Positions 1 through 6,551 of a stretch of 6,573 nt of DNA are shown in pieces. Source of the stretch: an uncultured Collinsella sp. GTDB lineage: Bacteria; Actinomycetota; Coriobacteriia; Coriobacteriales; Coriobacteriaceae. The stretch lies in assembly GCA_902490245.1 (NCBI GenBank), contig CABUDB010000090.1, forward strand, positions 1 through 6,573, written 5' to 3'. A model generated the notes under the pieces. That model saw only the letters and a list, made by a program, of their open reading frames with translations. It did no database searches and had not been told where the DNA came from. The translations under genes were made by a program, and so were the position numbers. The first letter of the stretch is position 1. Every line of letters starts with the position of its first letter.

Positions 1-434
1 GTCTGCAACGCGTCCTTCGAAACAGAGGAAACACGCAGCTTGTCGGCTTCGATGGTCACCTTGACCTTGAGCTTTTGGTCCTTGATGTCCTTGTTGATCT
101 TCTTGGCGGTCGCCTGGTCGATACCCTCGACGATATGGCCGAGCACGCGCACGGTGCCGCCCGATGCCGCCTGCGGAGCATCCCACGAGACAGCCTTGAG
201 GTCGATGCCGCGCTTGATGAGCTTGGAGCTCAGCACGTCGACAATCTGCTTGGAGACAAAGTCGGCCGGGGCGTTGATCGTAAAGAGCTTGTCGCCCTTC
301 GAAAGCTCGATCGTGGCGCCGGAATCCTTCAGGTCATAGCGCTGGGAAATCTCGCGCGTGGTCTGCTGGAAGGCGTTGTCGACCTCTTGCATATTGACCT
401 CGGACACGACGTCGAAGCTGGAATCTTTAGCCAT
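1..434 (-). CDS. yajQ: YajQ/DUF520 family nucleotide-binding protein (3' end cut off by window)
   Basis: Reading the minus strand from the ATG at 434-432 gives 144 uninterrupted codons that run off the window edge. The protein begins MAKDSSFDVVSEVNMQEVDN, which matches the family opening (SFDIVSEVDLQE in E. coli YajQ). It also has the family landmarks KLIKRGID (71-78), KKINKDIKDQKLKVKVTIEAD (from 111, KDxKLKV core) and RVSSVSKDALQ at the visible end. Family members are about 160-165 residues, so roughly 18 residues are missing. YajQ proteins fold as two ferredoxin-like domains in the cytoplasm; some bind cyclic di-GMP or other nucleotides, and the exact role in Gram-positive bacteria is unclear. 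The start is supported by an AGGA Shine-Dalgarno six bases upstream. It lies 26 bases after the rodZ-type gene and probably shares its transcript. Family assignment is firm; ligand and function are not visible in the sequence. Confidence 0.95.
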   Translation of the reverse strand, partial: MAKDSSFDVVSEVNMQEVDNAFQQTTREISQRYDLKDSGATIELSKGDKLFTINAPADFVSKQIVDVLSSKLIKRGIDLKAVSWDAPQAASGGTVRVLGHIVEGIDQATAKKINKDIKDQKLKVKVTIEADKLRVSSVSKDALQ

Positions 435-438
435 GATG

Positions 439-447
439 TTTCCTTTC
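439..447 (-). promoter_or_regulatory. Ribosome binding site of yajQ
   Basis: The minus strand reads GAAAGGAAA here, with the AGGA core at 441-444 and six bases to the ATG at 434. This spacing fits a standard Shine-Dalgarno and fixes the yajQ start. The same GAAAGGAAAC string occurs ahead of rnj. Confidence 0.8.
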
Positions 448-448
448 G

Positions 449-477
449 CGTACGAGCGGCTTAGTAGCTATCGTACG
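449..477 (-). repeat. Inverted repeat over the rodZ stop codon, just ahead of the yajQ RBS
   Basis: The arms CGTACGA (449-455) and TCGTACG (471-477) are perfect 7-base inverted repeats around a 15-base loop that contains the rodZ TAA stop (461-463). In the transcript the downstream arm ends one base before the yajQ Shine-Dalgarno. There is no T-run after it, so it is not an intrinsic terminator. Each arm also contains the self-palindrome CGTACG. The repeat is directly visible; a role in mRNA processing or yajQ translation is a guess. Confidence 0.5.
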
Positions 478-1972
478 AATAGTCGGTAGAATCGGTGGGC
501 GTCTGACCGTCAGTTGCGGTATCGGCGCCATCCGTGGACTGGGCATCGGTGCCGTCGGTGGTATCGGTACCATCGGTAGTGTCGGTACCATCAGAACTTT
601 CACCATTCTCGGAATCAGTCGTCTCCTTCTTGGGAACGGTGATCGTCACACGCGCCACGCCCGAGGTCTTGGTATCGTAACGGACCTTTTCGCCGTTCTT
701 GGTAACAGTGACATCGGAAGGCTTGGACGTGGTGATCTCGATCGAGGACTCGGGCGTGTACTCCTGCTCAAAGGGGCCAGTCGCCTGAGCGCCATAGACC
801 GACTTTCCGTCGACCTTGACCTCAATCCACGCGGTCTTTCCCTTGGCAACGGAGACCTTGACCTTCGTTACCTCGTTCTCTTCCTTTTTAGCCGTCGTCT
901 TAGTGGCGTCCGAATCGGTCGACTCATCCGTCGCCTCATCGGCGTCTTCGTCCTCGTCGACCGTTTCGGTCTTCTTAGAAGACTTCTTAGTCGTCGTCTT
1001 GGTGGCAGTGGACGTCTCAGGCGTGGTCTCGGGCGCCGAAGATGCGCAGCCGCGCAGAAGCACCACGATGAGCACAATCAACAGCAGCGCAACGGCACCG
1101 ATGCCGGCGCAGACGATACGCGGATCGAGCCCGTTGTTTTGAGGAGCACGGGAACCGCCGCGTCCACGACTGGAACTGCTGCGGCCGCCTCCCTGAGGCA
1201 TACGGCCACGATTGCTATCGGATCGGCCGCGATAGCCACCCTGGCCCTGAAGGCTGCGCTGACCCGAACGGGGCGCAAGCTCACCGCGGCCTTGATAACC
1301 ACGCTGGCCCGAACGCGGAGCCGAAGAGCGCTGGCCATACGGCTGCGACTGAGAACGAAGACGCGGCGTCACCTGCGTGGTATCGGCGTCCGCATAGCCG
1401 CCACGAGAGCGACCAGAAGAGACCCCACGGTAACCGCGATCGGAATAGCCGCCGTCGCCGTAGCCGGCACGAGGGTCACGAGCCACGCCGCGGGCAGCGG
1501 GAAGTGCACGGTCCTCGGGCATCGGCGTACTGCGGAACCGGTCACGCTGCGAGCGAATCTCCTCGCCCGAACCCGTCTCGGTAATATAACCGGCCTGCTG
1601 AGGACGCTGTCCATAACGCGTCGAACGACCGCCCTGAACCATCAGGAAGCGCCCGTTATCGACCGAGGAACGCGAATTGACGTAGCCGGCGGCGTCCTGA
1701 AAACGACCGCCCTGCTGCGACGTCTCGCGCTCATATGCCATCAGGTCGTCAAAGTAGGCATTGACGACCTCGCGCGGATTGAGGCCCAAAAAGCGAGCAT
1801 AGCTCGAAATCATGCCCTGCGCATAGCCGCGCGGGGGCATCGACGCAAAGTTACCGGTCTCGAAAAACTCGATGATCTGCGGTCTGATTTTGATGGTGTT
1901 GGCGACCTGCTGAATGGAAAGGCCCATTCGGCGACGCTGCTCAAGCAGCATGTCACCAAAGCGTGCAGCCAT
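461..1972 (-). CDS. rodZ: RodZ-type membrane protein: N-terminal HTH, Arg/Gly-rich linker, one TM helix, DUF4115-like outer domain
   Basis: The 503-residue protein has the RodZ layout. Residues 4-75 form a Cro/C1-type helix-turn-helix of the HTH_25 kind (FGDMLLEQRRRMGLSIQQVA, later PPRGYAQGMISSYARFLGL). Residues 286-306 are a strongly hydrophobic single membrane helix. Residues 366-447 resemble the RodZ C-terminal beta domain (DUF4115; TAWIEVKVDGKSVYGA, then VTVTKNGEKV). RodZ links MreB-type cytoskeleton to the cell-wall elongation machinery; whether MreB exists here is not shown. Unusual is residues 80-285: about 200 low-complexity residues rich in Arg, Gly, Ser, Gln and Tyr with RGG-like motifs and no lysine. 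Outside the membrane, 311-365 is Thr/Lys/Asp/Glu-rich and 450-503 is an Asp/Thr repeat tail. Start: ATG overlaps the ftsK stop by one base (TGATG) and has GGAGGA ahead of it, indicating translational coupling. Family assignment is good; RodZ function itself is inferred, and annotators may call it only an HTH domain protein. Confidence 0.88.
   Translation of the reverse strand: MAARFGDMLLEQRRRMGLSIQQVANTIKIRPQIIEFFETGNFASMPPRGYAQGMISSYARFLGLNPREVVNAYFDDLMAYERETSQQGGRFQDAAGYVNSRSSVDNGRFLMVQGGRSTRYGQRPQQAGYITETGSGEEIRSQRDRFRSTPMPEDRALPAARGVARDPRAGYGDGGYSDRGYRGVSSGRSRGGYADADTTQVTPRLRSQSQPYGQRSSAPRSGQRGYQGRGELAPRSGQRSLQGQGGYRGRSDSNRGRMPQGGGRSSSSRGRGGSRAPQNNGLDPRIVCAGIGAVALLLIVLIVVLLRGCASSAPETTPETSTATKTTTKKSSKKTETVDEDEDADEATDESTDSDATKTTAKKEENEVTKVKVSVAKGKTAWIEVKVDGKSVYGAQATGPFEQEYTPESSIEITTSKPSDVTVTKNGEKVRYDTKTSGVARVTITVPKKETTDSENGESSDGTDTTDGTDTTDGTDAQSTDGADTATDGQTPTDSTDYSYDSY
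545..592 (-). repeat. 18-base tandem repeat encoding DGTDTT units in the RodZ-type tail
   Basis: Residues 461-476 of the RodZ-type protein are DGTDTT, DGTDTT, DGTD, encoded by an 18-base period with mostly synonymous differences (GGTACC recurs). Because the period is a multiple of three, slippage would change the tail length without shifting the frame. The tail lies outside the membrane and is acidic and Thr-rich. Confidence 0.7.
1256..1321 (-). repeat. Direct repeat APRSGQR inside the Arg/Gly-rich linker
   Basis: APRSGQR occurs at residues 218-224 (bases 1301-1321) and 233-239 (bases 1256-1276) of the RodZ-type protein, a 15-residue/45-base period. By eye the two 21-base copies match at 17 positions with the peptide unchanged. 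The following residues are also alike (GYQGRG versus SLQGQG). This suggests that part of the linker grew by tandem duplication. Confidence 0.65.
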
Positions 1973-4743
1973 CAGAATCCTCCAAACTCACGATCTTCAC
2001 GTGCCATCTCGGCATCGACAGATTCCAGTGCGGCAAGCCCCTCCTCGTCCAGCAGGACCTCGCGCGGCTTGGAACCGTCGGGCGGACCGACGACACCCTT
2101 TTCTTCCAGCATATCCATAATACGCCCGGCACGCGCATAGCCAACCTTCAGGCGGCGTTGCAGGCCAGATGTGGAGCCAAGCTGCGAATCCACCACAATA
2201 TGGGCGGCTTCCCAGATGAGTGGATCATCGTCTTGTGGCTCGGCGACTCCGGTGCGGACAATGCCGCCGCTACCCGCCATGGACATGGAAGCGGGCGCCA
2301 CGGCAGACAGGATCTCCTCGTGGTAGTCGGGCTCGCTCTGCGACTTGACGAACTCGACAATTTCGTTGATTTCATCGTCCGAGACAAAGCAGCCCTGAAT
2401 ACGGCGAGGCTTGCCCCAGTCAACCTTGGAGAACAGCATGTCGCCCAAACCGGTGAGCTTTTCGGCACCCATCTGGTCGATGATGACGCGCGAGTCGATG
2501 CCCGTGGCGACGTTAAAGGCGATGCGGTTGGTGATGTTGGCCTTGATGAGGCCCGTCACCACGTTTGAGCTGGGACGCTGCGTGGCCACGATAAGGTGGA
2601 TACCGGCGGCACGGCCCAGCTGTGCAATACGCACGATCGAGGCCTCGACATCCTTACCGGCGACCATCATCAGGTCCGAGAGCTCGTCAATGATGATGAC
2701 CAGGTAGGGCATCTTTTGCGGCGGGTTGTCGTAATGCTCAAACTCGCCGGCGGCCTGCTTTTCGTTGTAGGTCGAGATCTTACGCACGTTAAGGCGCTCG
2801 AAGACCTTCAGACGACGCTCCATCTCGGACACGGCCCATTGCAGAGCGCTCGCGGCCTGCTTGGGCTCGGTCACTACAGGCACGTAAAGATGCGGCAGAC
2901 CGTTATAGCCCGCAAGCTCGACGCGCTTGGGGTCGACCATGATCAGGCGAACGTCCTCGGGAAGGGCGCGCATGAGCAGAGTCGTGATGATGGAGTTGAT
3001 CATGACCGACTTACCGGAACCCGTGGTACCGGCGATCAGCAGGTGGGGCATCTTGGCAAGGTCGGCGACGACCGGCGTACCCTCGGCATCTCGACCGATG
3101 GCCAGCTCGAGCGGACCGCCCTTCACATAGGGAAGCACGTCGCCCAAGTTGACGTTCTGGCGCTTGCGATTGGGGATCTCGATACCCACAAGCGAGGTGC
3201 CGGGGATCGGGGCAAAGATACGCACCGACTGGGCAGCGAGCGATAGCGCGATATCGTCCTCGAGGCTCGAAATCTTGCTCACGCGCTCGCCCTCGCCAGG
3301 CTGCAGCTTAAAGGTCGTCACCGTGGGACCGGCGATCCAGCCGACAACGCGGGCGCTACGGCCAAACTCAAGCAGCGTGGACTGCAGCGACTCGGCGGTC
3401 TGCTCCAGCTCCTTGTCCGAAGACGCGGCGGACGCCGACTGCGGGTTGGCATGCAGGATTTCGAGCGGCGGAAGCTTGAGGCCGTCCTCCTCTTCGCCCT
3501 CGTTATCTGCGGCGCCGCCGTCCGCTCCCCCATCGCTAGCCGCAGCCGATTCAACAGCACTCAAGGCAGACGCATCGGCAACCTTGGGATGCTTCAAGAA
3601 GTCGGGAATCTGAGGTGCTGCCGAAACAGGATTCACGGCAAATGGCGGTTCGGACTCGTCGATCTTATCGGGGTCGTCTTCCATCGAAAGCTGACCGGTT
3701 ACCTGGTCGCGCTTTGCATGGCAGCGCAGCAGCAAAGTTGTCTTTGCGGTCTCAATCGGAGCCTCGTCATCGCCCTCGGTGAGCTCAATCTCGCTATCGG
3801 ACCAAGACGGGTCGGGCTCACTCGTATTGAGCTTAGGCGCAGCCTTGCCCTTCTTGGCATGGCGGCGCGGCAGCAGCGTTGTCTTGGCCCGCTCGGCATC
3901 CACGGCCTCAGACACGTCGACAAACGGATCTTCGTCCACGTCCTCATCGTCCAGAATCGGATCGACTTCGCTACCCATAACCGTAGTCACGGCCGCATCG
4001 GAGCCCTTTTGACGAAGAATGCTCAGGTGCGGACGGGCAACGCCGGGCACCGACAGGGCTTCGTCGTCACCCCACGGGCTGGCGTTGACATCAGCACGAC
4101 GGCGTTCGGCAAAATCTGCCGCACGATCGCGGGCAGAGCGCAGCACACCGCCCACCGAAAAGCCAATGATGACAAAACCAACGACGGCCAAACCCAACAG
4201 GACCACCATCGCGATAGGCTTACCCAGGGCATTCTGCAGCGCACTCGCAATAAACGCACCAATGTAGCCACCCGCGGCGGACAGGTTTTGCGGCGTGAAC
4301 ATAAGGTCGCACGAGTCGCTCGTACCCGGCACCATCAGCGAAAGAATGGAGACGACGGCGACAAAGACGACGGCGCCGCCCGCAACAGAGCGCACGTTGA
4401 GCGGCGAGTCCTCACCTAAAAAGAGCGTGGCGGCAAACAGCAAGATGACGATTGGCAGCACGTAGGCGCCCAGACCAAAGCCCAGGTGGTAGAAACCGGC
4501 AACCGCAGCCGTCACGGGCGCTGTTGCCGGAGAAATCACGGCAATGAAGGACGCAATCGCCAAAACGGCAATGACCACGCCGGCGATATCGCGATTGGCT
4601 GAGGGCTCGACCAAGGGCTCAAAATCGTCGAAGTCTGCCTCGTGGCCCTTATTGGCACGCAGATGGGAACCGACACCCTTAGCAGATGCCGGTTGGTTAT
4701 TGGCCTTATTGCCTTTGGCGTTTTGTGCTGATCCGCGCGCCAA
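1972..4743 (-). CDS. ftsK: FtsK/SpoIIIE-family DNA translocase
   Basis: The 923-residue protein is a complete membrane-anchored DNA pump of the division septum that clears and segregates chromosome ends. About four hydrophobic helices lie at 52-70, 86-109, 119-139 and 176-199. A linker of roughly 200-440 is mostly acidic. The alpha/beta motor follows, with Walker A GTTGSGKS (572-579), IMVDPKRVELAGYN (601-614), Walker B LVIIIDEL (681-688) and the ATQRPS segment (720-725). The gamma winged helix is at about 838-905 (GSTSGLQRRLKVGYARAGRI, then GPPDGSKPREVL). Helix positions that contact the orienting DNA motif in E. coli FtsK (Asn, Arg, Glu) read Ala870, Arg874 and Asp877 here. The TTG start at 4743 is chosen because GGAGG lies six bases upstream, no in-frame ATG occurs before residue 147, and a later start would lose membrane helices. 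It begins one base after the rnj stop. It could equally be named spoIIIE/sftA-like, but the N-terminal helices favour FtsK/SpoIIIE. Confidence 0.97.
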   Translation of the reverse strand: MARGSAQNAKGNKANNQPASAKGVGSHLRANKGHEADFDDFEPLVEPSANRDIAGVVIAVLAIASFIAVISPATAPVTAAVAGFYHLGFGLGAYVLPIVILLFAATLFLGEDSPLNVRSVAGGAVVFVAVVSILSLMVPGTSDSCDLMFTPQNLSAAGGYIGAFIASALQNALGKPIAMVVLLGLAVVGFVIIGFSVGGVLRSARDRAADFAERRRADVNASPWGDDEALSVPGVARPHLSILRQKGSDAAVTTVMGSEVDPILDDEDVDEDPFVDVSEAVDAERAKTTLLPRRHAKKGKAAPKLNTSEPDPSWSDSEIELTEGDDEAPIETAKTTLLLRCHAKRDQVTGQLSMEDDPDKIDESEPPFAVNPVSAAPQIPDFLKHPKVADASALSAVESAAASDGGADGGAADNEGEEEDGLKLPPLEILHANPQSASAASSDKELEQTAESLQSTLLEFGRSARVVGWIAGPTVTTFKLQPGEGERVSKISSLEDDIALSLAAQSVRIFAPIPGTSLVGIEIPNRKRQNVNLGDVLPYVKGGPLELAIGRDAEGTPVVADLAKMPHLLIAGTTGSGKSVMINSIITTLLMRALPEDVRLIMVDPKRVELAGYNGLPHLYVPVVTEPKQAASALQWAVSEMERRLKVFERLNVRKISTYNEKQAAGEFEHYDNPPQKMPYLVIIIDELSDLMMVAGKDVEASIVRIAQLGRAAGIHLIVATQRPSSNVVTGLIKANITNRIAFNVATGIDSRVIIDQMGAEKLTGLGDMLFSKVDWGKPRRIQGCFVSDDEINEIVEFVKSQSEPDYHEEILSAVAPASMSMAGSGGIVRTGVAEPQDDDPLIWEAAHIVVDSQLGSTSGLQRRLKVGYARAGRIMDMLEEKGVVGPPDGSKPREVLLDEEGLAALESVDAEMAREDREFGGF
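1978..1983 (-). promoter_or_regulatory. Ribosome binding site of the rodZ-type gene inside the ftsK 3' end
   Basis: GGAGGA on the minus strand lies five bases before the ATG at 1972 and at the same time encodes Gly-Gly of the FtsK C-terminus (EFGGF). With the TGATG stop/start overlap this points to re-initiation by ribosomes finishing ftsK. Confidence 0.85.
3712..3888 (-). repeat. Duplicated basic motif AKTTLLxRxHAK in the FtsK linker
   Basis: AKTTLLPRRHAK (residues 286-297, bases 3853-3888) recurs as AKTTLLLRCHAK (residues 333-344, bases 3712-3747), 47 residues or 141 bases apart. The two 36-base segments match at 30 positions by eye. Both copies are islands of positive charge in an otherwise Asp/Glu-rich disordered linker. 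The sequences between and after the copies are only weakly alike, so the duplication is old or only the motif is kept. Function is unknown. Confidence 0.75.
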
Positions 4744-4744
4744 A

Positions 4745-6415
4745 CTAAACCTCCATGACGACCGGGATGATCATCGGACGAGTGCGCGTACGGCTCCAGA
4801 TAAAGTTGGAGAGTGAATCGCGTACGGCCTTGCGAATGGCATCGGAACCGCTGCTCGTAAAGCTGAACTTGCCCTTCTCGATCGTCTTCATAATGGATGC
4901 GGAGGCATCCTCGGAGAACTGGTCGTCGATGGCAAACGAGACACCACGGCCCGAGAACTCGATGGCCTCGATCTTCTTGTGCTTGAGCGAGACGATGGCA
5001 ACAGCGGTAACCATACCGTCGTTGGCGAGCTTCTGGCGATCGCGCAGAACGATGGGGTCGGTGTCGCCGATGCGCAGGCCGTCGACGTAGACGACGCCGG
5101 ACTCGACGGGCGTACCGCGCTTGACGATACCGCCGCGCATCTCGAGCGTGTCGCCGTTATCGAGGATAAAGATATGATCGTCCTTGAGACCCATCTTGCG
5201 TGCAAGTTGAGCATGGGCGCGCAGATGCACGGCCTCACCGTGAACCGGCATAAAGTACGTGGGCTTGGCCATGGCCATCAGGAGCTTGAGCTCCTCCTGG
5301 CTGCCGTGACCCGAGACGTGGACGAGAGCGCGATTCTTATCCCACACGTCGCAGCCGAGCTTAGCCAGGCTGTTGACGACCTGCTGGACGGCCTTCTCGT
5401 TGCCGGGAACAGGAGTTGCCGAAAGGATAACGGTATCGCCCTCGTGGATGGAGAGCGTCTTGTGCTCACCATTGGCCATGCGGGACAGGGCCGACAGCGG
5501 CTCACCCTGCGAACCAGTGCACATGACGACAATCTTGTCGTCGGGCAGGTTGTCAATGTCGAAGGCATCGATGATATCGGCATCATCGATGTTGAGGTAG
5601 CCAAGCTCACGCGCCACGCGGGTGTTCGTGAGCATGGAGCGACCGGTCACGACGACCTTACGGCCGCACTTGCGGGCGGCATCGCAGATCTGCTGCAGAC
5701 GATGGATGTGGCTCGAGAACGACGCGACGAACACGCGACCCGGCGCATTCTTGATGGCGTGCAGCAGGTTGGGACCAACCTCGGCCTCGGACTTGGTAAA
5801 GCCCGGAACCGTGGCGTTGGTGGAGTCGGAAAGCAGCAGGTCGATGCCCTGCTTGGCAAAGCGGCTGATAGCGGCATAGTCGGGCGTGACGCCATCGATG
5901 GGCGTCTGGTCGAGCTTAAAGTCGCCCGTGTGCATGACGGTGCCCTGATTGGTGCGGATGAACACGCCCAGAGCGCCGGGAATGGAGTGCGTCATCGAGA
6001 AGAAGTCGAGCGAGATGCCGCCGAGGTTGACATGGCTGCCGCCCTTGACCTCGCGGAACTTGGGTGCGCGGATGCGGAACTCAGAAAGCTTGCCCTCGAT
6101 AAAGCCAAGCGTCAGCTTGCTCGAAAAGATGGGCACCTTATTGTTGAGGTCCTGCAGCAGGTACGGAAGCGAACCGGTGTGGTCCTCGTGGCCGTGGGTG
6201 ACGACGATACCGCGGAGCTTCTCCTCGTTTTCAAGAACATAGGTGTAGTCGGGAAGCACCAGGTCGATACCGGGCTGGGAGTCGTCGGGGAACATGAGAC
6301 CGGCGTCGACGAGCACCATGTCGTCGCCGCACTCGAAGACCGTCATGTTCTTACCGATGCCGTCAAGGCCGCCGAGCGGGATGATCTTCAAGGGAGATGA
6401 TTTTTTAGCTGCCAT
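4745..6415 (-). CDS. rnj: Ribonuclease J
   Basis: This 556-residue protein is a complete metallo-beta-lactamase/beta-CASP ribonuclease, the usual length for RNase J, which degrades and matures RNA by 5'-to-3' exonuclease and endonuclease activity in the cytoplasm. Metal-binding motifs are all present: HGHEDH (74-79), H143 in MTHSIPGALG, D165 in HTGDFK and H392 in MPVHGE. The beta-CASP part shows SDSTNA (196-201), SFSSHIHRLQQI (232-243), CTGSQGEP (299-306) and SGHGSQEE (368-375), the last matching the RNA phosphate-binding loop. The C-terminal domain follows from about residue 440 and ends in RTRTRPMIIPVVMEV. The ATG is the first possible start because an in-frame TAA lies two codons upstream. 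The Shine-Dalgarno candidate is unusually far away (14 bases). It is the first gene of the operon visible here; ftsK follows after one base. No sign of damage or missing residues. Confidence 0.98.
   Translation of the reverse strand: MAAKKSSPLKIIPLGGLDGIGKNMTVFECGDDMVLVDAGLMFPDDSQPGIDLVLPDYTYVLENEEKLRGIVVTHGHEDHTGSLPYLLQDLNNKVPIFSSKLTLGFIEGKLSEFRIRAPKFREVKGGSHVNLGGISLDFFSMTHSIPGALGVFIRTNQGTVMHTGDFKLDQTPIDGVTPDYAAISRFAKQGIDLLLSDSTNATVPGFTKSEAEVGPNLLHAIKNAPGRVFVASFSSHIHRLQQICDAARKCGRKVVVTGRSMLTNTRVARELGYLNIDDADIIDAFDIDNLPDDKIVVMCTGSQGEPLSALSRMANGEHKTLSIHEGDTVILSATPVPGNEKAVQQVVNSLAKLGCDVWDKNRALVHVSGHGSQEELKLLMAMAKPTYFMPVHGEAVHLRAHAQLARKMGLKDDHIFILDNGDTLEMRGGIVKRGTPVESGVVYVDGLRIGDTDPIVLRDRQKLANDGMVTAVAIVSLKHKKIEAIEFSGRGVSFAIDDQFSEDASASIMKTIEKGKFSFTSSGSDAIRKAVRDSLSNFIWSRTRTRPMIIPVVMEV
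4750..4754 (-). promoter_or_regulatory. Ribosome binding site that fixes the TTG start of ftsK
   Basis: GGAGG on the minus strand lies within the last codons of rnj (ATG GAG GTT TAG) with six bases to the TTG at 4743. This is the main evidence for the non-ATG start and suggests translational coupling of ftsK to rnj. Confidence 0.85.
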
Positions 6416-6427
6416 AGGTTAGTGTGG

Positions 6428-6436
6428 TTTCCTTTC
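6428..6436 (-). promoter_or_regulatory. Probable ribosome binding site of rnj with long spacing
   Basis: GAAAGGAAA is the only purine-rich Shine-Dalgarno-like string ahead of the rnj ATG, with AGGA at 6430-6433 and 14 bases to the start at 6415. That is longer than the spacing of the other three genes here (five or six bases), so initiation may be weaker or use folding of the leader. Confidence 0.55.
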
Positions 6437-6494
6437 TTCGAAACGGGTCTGGAACAACCGACGGGGCGCTTCTGGCAAACCGACCGCCGGGAAC

Positions 6495-6551
6495 GTACAA
6501 ACATGCATCGCAGAGTCGATGCAGTAACCTCAGTATGATACCCATTTGTAC
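6495..6551. repeat. Outer inverted repeat GTACAAA/TTTGTAC around the leader hairpin
   Basis: GTACAAA (6495-6501) and TTTGTAC (6545-6551) are perfect 7-base inverted arms 43 bases apart. They enclose both the candidate -10 box and the 6504-6523 hairpin. The spacing is asymmetric around the hairpin. It could be a split operator or a chance match. Confidence 0.3.
6504..6523 (-). repeat. Stem-loop in the rnj leader
   Basis: TGCATCG (6504-6510) and CGATGCA (6517-6523) are perfect 7-base inverted arms with a 6-base loop. No T-run follows in either direction, so it is not a typical terminator. If the -10 candidate at 6540-6535 is used, transcription would begin near 6528 and this hairpin would sit almost at the 5' end of the rnj mRNA. 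As DNA it could instead be an operator. Confidence 0.5.

Noticed and set aside
449..477. Rho-independent terminator between rodZ and yajQ
   Set aside because: The stem is short with a 15-base loop and is followed by GAAAGGAAA, not a T-run.
1139..2140. A 333-codon plus-strand frame opposite the rodZ-type gene and ftsK end
   Set aside because: The product is dominated by Ala/Thr/Arg runs that mirror the Arg/Gly/Ser codons of the linker on the other strand; no domain is visible.
3451..4419. A 322-codon plus-strand frame opposite the FtsK linker and membrane part
   Set aside because: Arg/His-rich composition without motifs; it is the shadow of the conserved ftsK frame.
4979..6400. A 473-codon open frame on the plus strand opposite rnj
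   Set aside because: It is fully antisense to a perfectly conserved RNase J; its product is low in recognisable motifs, and long antisense frames are common opposite GC-rich genes.
6534..6539. TATGAT on the plus strand as a -10 box for a divergent gene
   Set aside because: No acceptable -35 element lies 16-18 bases upstream, and the match is just the other strand of the minus-strand -10 region.
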